Positions 7,701 to 13,390 of a DNA stretch of 37,224 nucleotides are shown one piece after another. Both the position numbers and the translations under genes were made by a program. The notes below the pieces were generated by a model. That model ran no database searches, was not told the DNA's origin, and worked only from the letters and a program-made list of their open reading frames with translations. How positions within the stretch are numbered: the stretch's first letter is position 1; the number at the start of each line of letters is the position of its first letter. The stretch spans positions 1 through 37,224 of the IMG/VR virus record IMGVR_UViG_3300030117_003687. One strand, given 5' to 3'. This DNA is from a virus.

Positions 7701-9941
7701 AGGAGACAGTGTAAGACTGCCGTCTTGAACAGGAGCCGCAGGTAAAGCACCAGGGGCAAAGGTTCCAGGACCACCTATAGGAAGTGTAGGGTCAGGAGTG
7801 GGGTCAGGAGCAGATGGTAATTGATAATCACCTAAAACACCAAGGTTCCTTGCATTCTCAGGGTCTATTTGAGGAACAACCTGACCAAAAGTCGGAGAAG
7901 CAGGATCATCATCACGAGCATAAGGAACAGTTAAAGGTCCAAGAGACGGGTCAAATACTTCCGCAATATCCTGACCAGCCATTTTAAATCGTTCAATATT
8001 ACCTAAATCATAATACTTATCTACAGCATTAGGATCTCCAGGAAACAATCTTTCTGCTTCCGTCTTAACCTGATCCCTAAGTCTTTGGTTCCTTGCAGCC
8101 TCACGCTCGTCTTTTCTCTCCTCTTTCCTTTCTTGAGCTCTTCTAGCCGCAGCCTGATCTTTAAGATACTGAGACACAAGCTCACTGTCCTCACCACCAA
8201 ATTGATCGTAAACCTTCTGTACTTCCTGATTCCTTAATTGATTCTTTAAAGCTCTTATTTTGTCGTTACCGCTCTCTCCACTCAAATTAAGAGAATCAAG
8301 ACCAAGAGCGTCAGCAGTTTCATCTCTATCTAAACGTTCTCCGTCTTTATAAAACTTAACGCTGTTGCCTGATCGAACCGCAACAACATTGTCATATTTT
8401 TCACCAAGATCATACTCAAATGCTTTTTTATCTCCATAGGTAACACCTGTAAGATCACTTTCTTTGTTCTTGTATCGAGTTCCAGTGCCAATATCTAAAT
8501 CTTTCACAGCATCAAGGGCCGAGGTCAAATCATCCATTGTCTGGGCAGGGGCAGCGTCAGCAGGAGGAGCCACTGGAGCCGTGCCCTCTAAACTTGCAAG
8601 ATATTGTTCATACGCTCTTCCTGTAGTACCGCTCGAAAATTCTGTACCGTCAGAAGCCGTGTACATATCCATCGTGCCAAAAGAAGGTAAGTTTTTATAA
8701 AAGTCTGATTCAAGAAAACCAGGATCACCTTGAAAACCCGGGACTGCTGGAGGGGCCGCCGGGGGTGCCGCCGGAGCATCCGTCGCTATTACACCACCAG
8801 GACCAGGGGCCGGGGGTGGAGCTGCTGGAGCCACAGGTGGAGGAGTGGGTGCTTGGGGAGGAGGAGCAGAAACAGGATCGCCAGAAAAAGTAGCAGGAGC
8901 AACATTCATCGTCTGCATCTGCGGAGGAGGAGAAGGAACTTCTTGAGCAGCCTGATTAGCTAAATATCCAGCTTGAGCAGACTTAAAATCAGCACTCGGT
9001 CCTATTCCTACATCACTAGGAGCAGGAGGCGTATATAAACCAGTAAAAGCACCCTTCTCATCTACCGTGTATTGTTGACCACCATAACCAGAAGCCTCAT
9101 CCAAGGTTCTGATCTCTTGACCACCAGCTCCATGAGTATGAACAACACCACCCTCGTGCATCGCAACCGGGATTAATGTGCCAGAAGGGCCTAAGAGCTT
9201 ATTCTCTTGCATCTTGAACCCATGTTTCTTTACCAGTAAATCTGCTATCTTTGGTGAAATAGTAGGTGACACATTGCCTCCCTCTGCAAAGTCATACTCT
9301 GTTCCTGAAGCAACCTCTCCTTCTTTCAGTCTGCTAACAGAAGGATAGACCTCGTCTCTAAGTCCTGGTTTACCTCTTAAATTTACCTGAAGTCCTCTTT
9401 TCTTCATTAACTTTTGTGCTTCTTGAGAAGTTATATTTCCTTTTCCATACTGTCCTAATATTGCCTCGGTTGTAGCATCATATGGAGCAGACACCTCAAC
9501 TTCATCTCCTACTTTTTTCTTTTCTAAAGGAGGCGGTTGAAACCTTCCTTTCTCTAAATAATCATCTATTCTTTTTCTTTCAGCCCTATTCATTTGACTT
9601 AAAAATTCACCCGGACCCAAGTCATTCATGTCTTCTGAAAAGTAACCCTGTGGGTCATCTTTTAAACCAGTAGGTACTTCCATCCTATTTCTTGCTCCGG
9701 CTCTTATCGCCCTTGCCGCTGCATCACCAACAAAAGGAATTAATCCTAGTATTGCAGCTCCACCCAAAGCTCCAATTAAAAAATAATTTGGATTAGGTTT
9801 TTTAATTTCCTCATATATTTCTTCAGCAGCCATTGCATCCCCTACAAGGGGAGTAGCTTCAGCTAAGAAAGTTCCAAGGCTCCCTAATCTTTCTCTGGTT
9901 TTTTCGCCTTCAAAAGGATTAGTACTAAACGAACCATCCAT
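4794..9941 (-). CDS. giant internal virion protein with lysozyme-like domain
   Basis: 1715 aa, first gene of the left late operon, start supported by AGAGGA upstream of the ATG at 9941. In order: a hydrophobic helix at about 50-75 (FLIGALGGAAILGLIPFVGDAA); a mixed region; a Pro/Ala-rich linker at about 335-410; a charged helical stretch at about 590-640; a muralytic-type segment at about 790-935 with FESG, NELGYSGLLQFGQPRLDDYNR-like core and WHIGDIDKAYDAL; Gly/Ala-rich hydrophobic segments at about 1175-1300; then a Ser/Pro/Thr-rich tail and a Thr/Val-rich acidic stretch before the C-terminus. The FESG...YSGLLQFG pattern resembles transglycosylase domains of phage virion proteins. By analogy with T7 gp16, it may be packaged and ejected to breach the wall. 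The catalytic residue assignment is inference. Confidence 0.75.
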   Translation of the reverse strand: MDGSFSTNPFEGEKTRERLGSLGTFLAEATPLVGDAMAAEEIYEEIKKPNPNYFLIGALGGAAILGLIPFVGDAAARAIRAGARNRMEVPTGLKDDPQGYFSEDMNDLGPGEFLSQMNRAERKRIDDYLEKGRFQPPPLEKKKVGDEVEVSAPYDATTEAILGQYGKGNITSQEAQKLMKKRGLQVNLRGKPGLRDEVYPSVSRLKEGEVASGTEYDFAEGGNVSPTISPKIADLLVKKHGFKMQENKLLGPSGTLIPVAMHEGGVVHTHGAGGQEIRTLDEASGYGGQQYTVDEKGAFTGLYTPPAPSDVGIGPSADFKSAQAGYLANQAAQEVPSPPPQMQTMNVAPATFSGDPVSAPPPQAPTPPPVAPAAPPPAPGPGGVIATDAPAAPPAAPPAVPGFQGDPGFLESDFYKNLPSFGTMDMYTASDGTEFSSGTTGRAYEQYLASLEGTAPVAPPADAAPAQTMDDLTSALDAVKDLDIGTGTRYKNKESDLTGVTYGDKKAFEYDLGEKYDNVVAVRSGNSVKFYKDGERLDRDETADALGLDSLNLSGESGNDKIRALKNQLRNQEVQKVYDQFGGEDSELVSQYLKDQAAARRAQERKEERKDEREAARNQRLRDQVKTEAERLFPGDPNAVDKYYDLGNIERFKMAGQDIAEVFDPSLGPLTVPYARDDDPASPTFGQVVPQIDPENARNLGVLGDYQLPSAPDPTPDPTLPIGGPGTFAPGALPAAPVQDGSLTLSPDMVTPEGDRFGDLIPQAVAQGVGPGEELAFTQNALASGAFKDEGSPPEEFIQKLASFESGTPGQIGTGDYQSVNELGYSGLLQFGQPRLDDYNRENNTDIQLSEFVQDNDLQDKVNLWHIGDIDKAYDALDPIALAETGIDRDGFRAAAHLGGVQGATDFVNSGGQYNPSDRNKKSLAQYAEDLKRVEPEPVETAGLNFSLSDLNPLNFFGSAEAAPVPSDQLAPGYAEQLAQYGAGRADIGQRLSEIEQGLIYDPSRGVAYTPEQAEEERRAVAGIDEKNLIGGGSAILGSVISPVVGADQYTVDPLNTMYGGLQQGASAVGTTMEALGFDNAARALNSFAEGYDYGPSATSQFLNQFNAPIGFAPGEVDPSLAAATKEGQEGLLNFNYEKLPGAVLEQLPNLVAAIGTAYAAGKGALALGAGATTQMIASGVGAAIPEVAQILGPIAFERAALSGRTSPNASDWTYATTASLANGALNAIPVLKGGKIIAPALEGATETAQSVVQQLAGTGQVDPKQAVGEGIIATGTGVPLIGTRSGVQTQTGTTGTAPQISTSIPSISADAGVQAAVLGGVSPEALGPSIETPAGLEGIQTLDPNFQLNMEPGQFMGSYTPPSSLTPDVTTGGGISSVAVDPRFQFPGPPDALTAPGGFSALPNIETSIDPNIQLEMDLSGTAQPSSIPSLPPYDPSMFTQPNIEGLPSGLTLPSNVPPALPSYQGPTSMEIMAIQDIIQSEIASTGSLSPNTVSQISESTGLSIPEITSLAQPSAVSPALPNVGGTEISVPRDPGDGTAPVISGQSETTTSRPGDDAIDITPYNVVPVDTTATGIATIDPTSTAVVNPVIDPAATTTVTGDTGTDTTTTVVGPPGTATTVVVPEEEVEVVVDDDAGEDDTGVTLPEGDDDKPPFECPDGFTAVKVDGQFVCMPDEKEDDGAGTVIQRVRPRIGPYYQPKSVAALSGYTPYRPR

Positions 9942-9974
9942 GCTTATTCCTCTCTTAAAGCCTGTACTAAAAAC

Positions 9975-9983
9975 TATATAGCA
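9975..9983 (-). promoter_or_regulatory. extended -10 promoter for the left late operon
   Basis: Read on the minus strand, this is TGCTATATA, a TGn extended -10 box, about 34 bp upstream of the 1715-aa start codon. The hexamer 17 bp further upstream (TATGTA) is a poor -35, consistent with an extended -10 promoter or an activator-dependent late promoter. Confidence 0.4.
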
Positions 9984-10151
9984 TTTCCAAATGAAAATAC
10001 ATAGCTAATTTTTTTGGGGGCACAAAAGGGGACCCAATGAAAATATACACAAATGAATTTATATTACCAGCATTATAGACCAAAACCTGTCGGCACGCAC
10101 GCACGATTCGGGGGGACGGGGTTGCGTCGATTGCATCTCGTTAAAAGTAAA

Positions 10152-10180
10152 CTGCACCAGTAACACCTAGTTAGGTGCAG
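10152..10180. repeat. nested inverted repeats, candidate operator
   Basis: CTGCACC (10152-10158) is the reverse complement of GGTGCAG (10174-10180). Inside it, CACCTA (10164-10169) pairs with TAGGTG (10172-10177) across a 2-bp centre. Both use the same right-hand GGTG, so two alternative structures or two overlapping binding sites are possible. It lies 41 bp upstream of the plus-strand -35 candidate. Confidence 0.5.
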
Positions 10181-10220
10181 CGTATACTTGTTTAAATTAT
10201 ATGTATTACTTGTGTTTTTA

Positions 10221-10250
10221 TTGTTGCAATTACATAATTTTTTCTATAGA
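10221..10250 (+). promoter_or_regulatory. candidate sigma70 promoter for 10292-11986 operon
   Basis: TTGTTG at 10221-10226 and TATAGA at 10245-10250, spaced 18 bp, in AT-rich DNA, with the first start codon 42 bp downstream of the -10. The -35 matches consensus only moderately. Confidence 0.4.
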
Positions 10251-10291
10251 ATTTTTATATCGAAAGATTTTTATTAGAAAAGGAATCATTA

Positions 10292-11008
10292 ATGAAAAAT
10301 GGAATCATATATAAAGGTCGGAGTCTTCTTAATGGTGAGGACGACGTTGTCGTTATTGCGACGCTAACTAAAAGCAATTCTAAAACGACCAACCCCAACG
10401 GCGACGGCGTTTTACAAACTTATATTTTAGTTGATGGAATCGACCCGAGACTTGCCAGTAAAACGGGGCAAGACTTTGCAATATGTGGCAATTGTAAACA
10501 TAGAGGAATCCCTAACAATGACCCGAATCGTAAAATTGCAAAAAAGAGAACGTGCTACGTTAACCTTGGCCAGGGAGTCCTAATTACTTATAATGCATAT
10601 ATTCGGGGCGTTTATCCTATGGCCAACAACGCAGCATCTAGAAAAGAATTAGGACGTGATCGAGTTGTTCGAGTCGGTACCTATGGAGATCCTGGAGCCG
10701 TTCCAAGTTTTGTTTGGGATCAGTTATTGAGTGAATGCGACTCTCACCTGGCATACACTCACCAGATTGGATATATGCCGGGAATCGCTATGCAATCGGC
10801 CGACTCTCATGAACAGGCCCTGGACCTATGGTCCAAAAACTTGCGTACATTTAGAACGCTGGATAGCGTCAACGATCTAGACAAAAACAACGAAGTACTT
10901 TGTCCAGCATCAAAAGAAGCGGGGCGGCGTGCGACGTGTGACAAGTGTAAGTTATGCGGCGGCCTATCCACAAAAACCAAAAAATCAATAGCAATTGTAT
11001 TACATTAA
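10292..11008 (+). CDS. conserved phage/plasmid protein with GTYGDPGAVP motif
   Basis: 238 aa, first gene of its operon, AAAGGA ribosome site upstream of the ATG at 10292. Recognisable blocks are AICGNCKHRG plus a later Cys in CYVNLGQG (possible metal site), RVGTYGDPGAVPSFVW, AYTHQIGYM and a C-terminal CPASKEAGRRATCDKCKLCGG with five cysteines. I recall this combination from hypothetical proteins of proteobacterial phages and plasmids, sometimes grouped with Gp88/DUF7227-like families. The two cysteine clusters suggest zinc or an Fe-S cluster. No activity is established to my knowledge, and none is assigned here. Position immediately after the divergent control region suggests early expression. 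Confidence 0.8.
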   Translation: MKNGIIYKGRSLLNGEDDVVVIATLTKSNSKTTNPNGDGVLQTYILVDGIDPRLASKTGQDFAICGNCKHRGIPNNDPNRKIAKKRTCYVNLGQGVLITYNAYIRGVYPMANNAASRKELGRDRVVRVGTYGDPGAVPSFVWDQLLSECDSHLAYTHQIGYMPGIAMQSADSHEQALDLWSKNLRTFRTLDSVNDLDKNNEVLCPASKEAGRRATCDKCKLCGGLSTKTKKSIAIVLH

Positions 11009-11021
11009 AGGAGTCGAAATA

Positions 11022-11285
11022 ATGAAAGAATTTAATTTTTTAGATAGAATCTTGGGGCCGTTAATTCAACCGCCAAAAGATAGAAAATTAATTAACCAAA
11101 ATGCAAGGGAAAGGTATCAAGCAAAAAAACTAGCTGAAAAACTTAACGTAAAACTAGACGTTGAGCGAGACGCGGTTGGTTGGACTTGCTGGGTCCTTGC
11201 CGATGAGATCGAAGGTGATCAATTCTGTACCAGTTGGAACGAAGTTCTATATAAACTCGAAATGGTTAACGAAAGAAGGAGTTGA
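11022..11285 (+). CDS. small hypothetical protein, 87 aa
   Basis: The start at 11022 is chosen because AAAGGAGTC lies 7-8 bases upstream. An in-frame ATG at 10995 inside the previous gene lacks a ribosome site. The N-terminal half is basic and helical (DRKLINQNARERYQAKKLAEKL). The C-terminal half, with DAVGWTCWVLADEIEGDQFCTSWNEVLYKLE, looks like a small alpha/beta fold. No family recognised. Second gene in the operon, 13 bp after the first. Confidence 0.7.
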   Translation: MKEFNFLDRILGPLIQPPKDRKLINQNARERYQAKKLAEKLNVKLDVERDAVGWTCWVLADEIEGDQFCTSWNEVLYKLEMVNERRS

Positions 11286-11289
11286 GATA

Positions 11290-11412
11290 ATGAATAGTAA
11301 ACTTATAAAATTTATATACATTTTATGGTGGACCGGGGCAATAGCCTCGGCCTTCCTAATTGGTGCTTTTATTGTTTGGCTATGGCACGTTTACCCGAAT
11401 ATAATAATATAG
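11290..11412 (+). CDS. 40-aa small membrane protein
   Basis: Starts at the ATG at 11290, preceded by GAAGGAGTTGAGATA. The sequence is MNSKLIKFIYILWWTGAIAS followed by AFLIGAFIVWLWHVYPNIII, nearly all hydrophobic with a Lys-positive N-terminus. It reads as one long or two short membrane helices with a bend at TGAIAS. A size and topology like this fits phage holin/antiholin or inner-membrane superinfection factors, but no family is recognised. The stop is followed after 10 bases by the next gene. Confidence 0.6.
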   Translation: MNSKLIKFIYILWWTGAIASAFLIGAFIVWLWHVYPNIII

Positions 11413-11422
11413 GAGTCTTGAA

Positions 11423-11581
11423 ATGAAAAAATATTATTTGAGAGTCCTTGTGACCGATGAAGCATTTATTGAAGTCGAAGCGGAAGATCTCAATCAGGCT
11501 TGTTTGATTGCCGAAAAAAAAGTTTACGAAGTGGACAACGATATTCACGTAGAGAATTGGACATCTGTAGAGGAGTATTAA
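11423..11581 (+). CDS. 52-aa acidic protein, DpnD-like pattern
   Basis: MKKYYLRVLVTDEAFIEVEA opens a predicted beta-strand pair, then LNQACLIAEKKVYEV forms a helix. The alternation of YxxRVxVxxxxxxEVEAxxxxxA resembles DpnD/PcfM-like small proteins. TAGGAGTCTTGAA upstream supports the start. Its C-terminal EEY is encoded by the GAGGAGTAT that also forms the Shine-Dalgarno of the next gene. Function unknown. Confidence 0.6.
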   Translation: MKKYYLRVLVTDEAFIEVEAEDLNQACLIAEKKVYEVDNDIHVENWTSVEEY

Positions 11582-11582
11582 A

Positions 11583-11801
11583 ATGAAAATTTATAAAGTA
11601 AAATGTTATGTAGATTTTCTGGATACTAAACCAGAAATATTTTCTTTTGAAAGTTTTGATCTAGCCCATGATTTTGTTGGTGATGAAATTACTAGAAGGA
11701 TGGAATATATTAGCTCACATTCCCAACACAGAATTGATGAAGAAGAATATAAAAATATAGAAGAGGAAGAACGTCTATTAGTTAAGATTGAGGAGTATTG
11801 A
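11583..11801 (+). CDS. 72-aa acidic hypothetical protein
   Basis: MKIYKVKCYVDFLDTKPEIF begins with the same YKVKxYV strand pattern as the neighbouring 52- and 60-aa proteins. A helix with LAHDFVGDEITRRMEYI follows, then a Glu-rich end (IDEEEYKNIEEEERLLVKIEEY). It starts 1 base after the previous stop, using GAGGAGTAT as ribosome site. Possibly a diverged paralogue of its neighbours. No function assigned. Confidence 0.65.
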   Translation: MKIYKVKCYVDFLDTKPEIFSFESFDLAHDFVGDEITRRMEYISSHSQHRIDEEEYKNIEEEERLLVKIEEY

Positions 11802-11803
11802 AA

Positions 11804-11986
11804 ATGTTTTATATTAAAGTTAACTACCGAGGAAATGCATGTAGTGCCATTGAGGAAAAAGAATCTGCTGCTCGATCTCGAGCCAAGGATTTAGCGAAAC
11901 AATTTAGTATTGTTTATATAGAAGATAGTCTCGGTGGTTTGGTTTGTGAATATCAAAAAAAAGATTTGAGAGATTTTAATAAATAG
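11804..11986 (+). CDS. 60-aa hypothetical protein, last gene of operon
   Basis: The ATG at 11804 is preferred over a TTG at 11798, because GAGGAGTATTGAAA gives it proper spacing. The protein MFYIKVNYRGNACSAIEEKE plus a helix with AARSRAKDLAKQF shows the same strand-strand-helix outline as the two preceding genes. The stop is about 20 bp before a strong terminator. Function unknown. Confidence 0.6.
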   Translation: MFYIKVNYRGNACSAIEEKESAARSRAKDLAKQFSIVYIEDSLGGLVCEYQKKDLRDFNK

Positions 11987-12006
11987 TAAGAGTTGATTCC
12001 AAACTA

Positions 12007-12034
12007 GCCCGGCCTCGAGCCGGGCATTTTTTTT
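12007..12034 (+). terminator. rho-independent terminator
   Basis: GCCCGGC (12007-12013), loop CTCGA, GCCGGGC (12019-12025), then A and eight T. A perfect 7-bp GC stem with a long U tract ends the 10292-11986 operon. Confidence 0.92.
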
Positions 12035-12044
12035 GCCTTAATCA

Positions 12045-12222
12045 TAAACCCCCCAGCGAAGACGCAAGAGTTTTTTCTAAACCCCCCAGCCGAGACGCAA
12101 GTCACTCGAACAAAGACGCAAAGTAAAGACGCAAGTCAGCTCGCAAGGCATCGAACAAAGACGCAAGATCCTCGAACCTTGAACCTATGCCATCGTTATA
12201 AACCCCCCAGCCGAGACGCAAG
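12045..12222. repeat. GACGCAA repeat array at the nuclease 3' end
   Basis: Three 24-bp copies of a C6-containing unit lie at 12045-12068, 12078-12101 and 12199-12222. Copies 2 and 3 are identical; copy 1 has two differences. Between them are shorter units, including the exact 16-mer TCGAACAAAGACGCAA at 12106-12121 and 12151-12166. The core GACGCAA occurs six times, all in the same orientation (12061, 12094, 12115, 12128, 12160, 12215). The array covers the end of the VRR-NUC gene and continues past its stop toward the terminator. It may be a packaging or protein-binding site, given the adjacent small terminase gene. Confidence 0.9.
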
Positions 12223-12518
12223 AGTCTAGAGCCGTGATGCCCCTCAAATAAAAATAGGTGCTTGGTCGTGAGGTGCTTGACCAAGTAAAAACTTTTGCCC
12301 TTTTTCGCAAAATATGCCATGTGCCACGCTATTTGATGAGGAGTAATATTTACCTTATTGGTTTTCGTTGTCTTTAATTCTATCCAAAAAGGTAAACCAT
12401 CCAAAACTAAATGAACGTCTGGAACACCCCCTCCGACTTTCGATTCAATTCTATTTGCTAGGCAATCTCTAGGCAGATTGTTTTTTATCTGTTTCCAAAA
12501 GTTCGACTCGCTGGGCAT
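12102..12518 (-). CDS. VRR-NUC domain nuclease
   Basis: 138 aa. The PD-(D/E)xK core is visible as GGGVPDVHLVLDGLPFWIELK, with D34, E47 and K49 as the expected metal-binding/catalytic residues, an upstream Glu in NRIESKVGGG (E25) and a conserved Gln in TPHQIAWH (Q62). VRR-NUC proteins cut branched or Holliday-type DNA. In phages they may resolve replication intermediates before packaging. The start has GAGGTAAAGG just upstream and overlaps the end of the small terminase gene by 50 bp. The last 40 or so residues (LRLGWGVYND... LASLFDALRADLRLYFASLFE) are encoded by the GACGCAA repeat array, so the C-terminus appears repeat-derived. Confidence 0.88.
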   Translation of the reverse strand: MPSESNFWKQIKNNLPRDCLANRIESKVGGGVPDVHLVLDGLPFWIELKTTKTNKVNITPHQIAWHMAYFAKKGKSFYLVKHLTTKHLFLFEGHHGSRLLRLGWGVYNDGIGSRFEDLASLFDALRADLRLYFASLFE

Positions 12519-13008
12519 CCTTTACCTCCTCAAACTCTGCGTCAACAACAAATGCTTGGGGGTACTGCTTTTGCAATGCAAGCAGTCGAGCCGTGATCTC
12601 ATCTCTAGAAAGTTGATCCAAAGTATTGATTGTTTCACGTCTATCAATAGTCAAACCCCCAAGAGCTGATCTTATCTTCTCAGCGTTAATACTTGCTGAA
12701 AATTGTCCAGCCTCTTCAGCCCCAAGGCTAAGTTTATGAAGTCGTTCAAGTTGACCAATAGTTGTCACTCCATAGCGTCTCTCTCGCTCTTGTCTCAGCT
12801 CGGTAATGTACTCAACGACATGAGGATAATCTCTACCATTTAAAAGTCTGGAGGCATACTCATTGGCGAGGTCTTGAGAATAGCCAGCCTTTCTCGCACA
12901 TTCTGTGTTCGAGTAGATGCCCTCAACAATGTGCCGAGAGAAAGTCATCTGTCTGTTAGTAAGTTTTCTGTCATTTTTCTTTTCTACTTTCTTCCTGATA
13001 GAAGGCAT
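12469..13008 (-). CDS. terS: terminase small subunit
   Basis: 179 aa. The ATG at 13008 is chosen because GGAG lies at proper spacing; a TTG two codons upstream is less likely. Residues about 18-60 form the DNA-binding helix-turn-helix with LTNRQMTFSRHIVEGIYSNTECARKAGYSQ, typical of the Terminase_2/XtmA family. An oligomerisation part follows with ITELRQERERRYGVTTIGQLERL and a Glu/Asp-rich C-terminus likely to contact TerL. It should recognise the packaging site and start packaging. Unlike most phages it is not next to TerL but 7.7 kb away, paired with a VRR-NUC nuclease under its own promoter region. Confidence 0.88.
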   Translation of the reverse strand: MPSIRKKVEKKNDRKLTNRQMTFSRHIVEGIYSNTECARKAGYSQDLANEYASRLLNGRDYPHVVEYITELRQERERRYGVTTIGQLERLHKLSLGAEEAGQFSASINAEKIRSALGGLTIDRRETINTLDQLSRDEITARLLALQKQYPQAFVVDAEFEEVKDAQRVELLETDKKQSA

Positions 13009-13037
13009 TTGCAAATCTCCAAATGTTTAAAAATTAT

Positions 13038-13309
13038 GAGACAAAGCATAGTCAAAAGGTCTGTCTCTATCAACCCTCGGGGACAGTAAAGTGTCCCCAA
13101 ACGGCAAAAACGTGTTTTTACAAAACATCAATTATAGGGGTTTTAGCCAGAGAAGTGTCCCCGTGTCTCAGGTTTGTCTCCAGATTTTTGTCTATAAGCA
13201 CCTTATTTTATTGAGTTGGGGACAGTGATGACAGTGGGGACACTAGATTCGAATTCATTTTTCAAAAAAAAAAAATCTGTGGCTAGGGGTTATATGTCAC
13301 TTTGTCTCC
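13038..13309. repeat. array of ten GRGACA / TGTCYC sites
   Basis: Forward GRGACA at 13038-13043, 13080-13085, 13219-13224 and 13237-13242. Reverse TGTCYC at 13062-13067, 13092-13097, 13156-13161, 13164-13169, 13175-13180 and 13303-13308. Two form a perfect palindrome, GGGGACA-6 bp-TGTCCCC (13079-13098). The pair at 13218/13236 is a direct repeat with an 18-bp period. About 0.3 such sites would be expected by chance in this length, so this is a genuine cluster, probably operators or iterons. Confidence 0.85.
13045..13073 (-). promoter_or_regulatory. sigma70-like promoter for terS-nuclease operon
   Basis: On the minus strand: TTGATA (13068-13073), 17-bp spacer, TATGCT (13045-13050), with the terS ATG at 13008. 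A TGTCTC site lies at 13062-13067, in the spacer directly beside the -35, and a GAGACA site sits just downstream of the -10, so binding there should repress it. Confidence 0.55.
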
Positions 13310-13390
13310 AAAGTACTTGCATATATGTTCTAGTTGTGGTTTAGTTGTGTATATAGAAAAAGTGATTCTATTTTTATTAGGAGAAAATCA

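Larger units (their letters stand above)
9942..10291. promoter_or_regulatory. divergent intergenic control region
   Basis: 350 bp separating the minus-strand late operon from the plus-strand small-gene operon, with no convincing ORF. It contains an extended -10 element on the minus strand, a G-rich island at about 10089-10130 (runs of six and four G), a nested inverted repeat at 10152-10180 and an AT-rich stretch leading into a plus-strand promoter. A mixed GC-island/AT-rich layout would also suit a replication origin, but no iteron set is visible here. Confidence 0.6.
13009..13390. promoter_or_regulatory. divergent control region upstream of terS and the small-gene cluster
   Basis: 382 bp without a convincing gene. 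It holds ten GRGACA sites, a minus-strand promoter for terS, a 12-base A tract (13264-13275) and an AT-rich lead-in to the plus-strand operon. For the plus strand I see TATATAGA-like sequence at 13350-13357 but no good -35, so that promoter may need an activator. Confidence 0.6.

Noticed and set aside
12045-12222. Possible CRISPR array
   Set aside because: Repeat units differ in length and spacing (13-55 bp between cores), spacers are themselves repeat-like, and no cas genes are present.
13023-13214. Plus-strand 63-aa ORF in the control region
   Set aside because: It crosses the GRGACA array, has no ribosome site, and its composition looks non-coding.
13317-13357. Plus-strand promoter TTGCAT...TATATAGA
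   Set aside because: TTGCAT and TATATA are about 27 bp apart, and no acceptable -35 exists at 16-18 bp, so it was not listed as a promoter feature.
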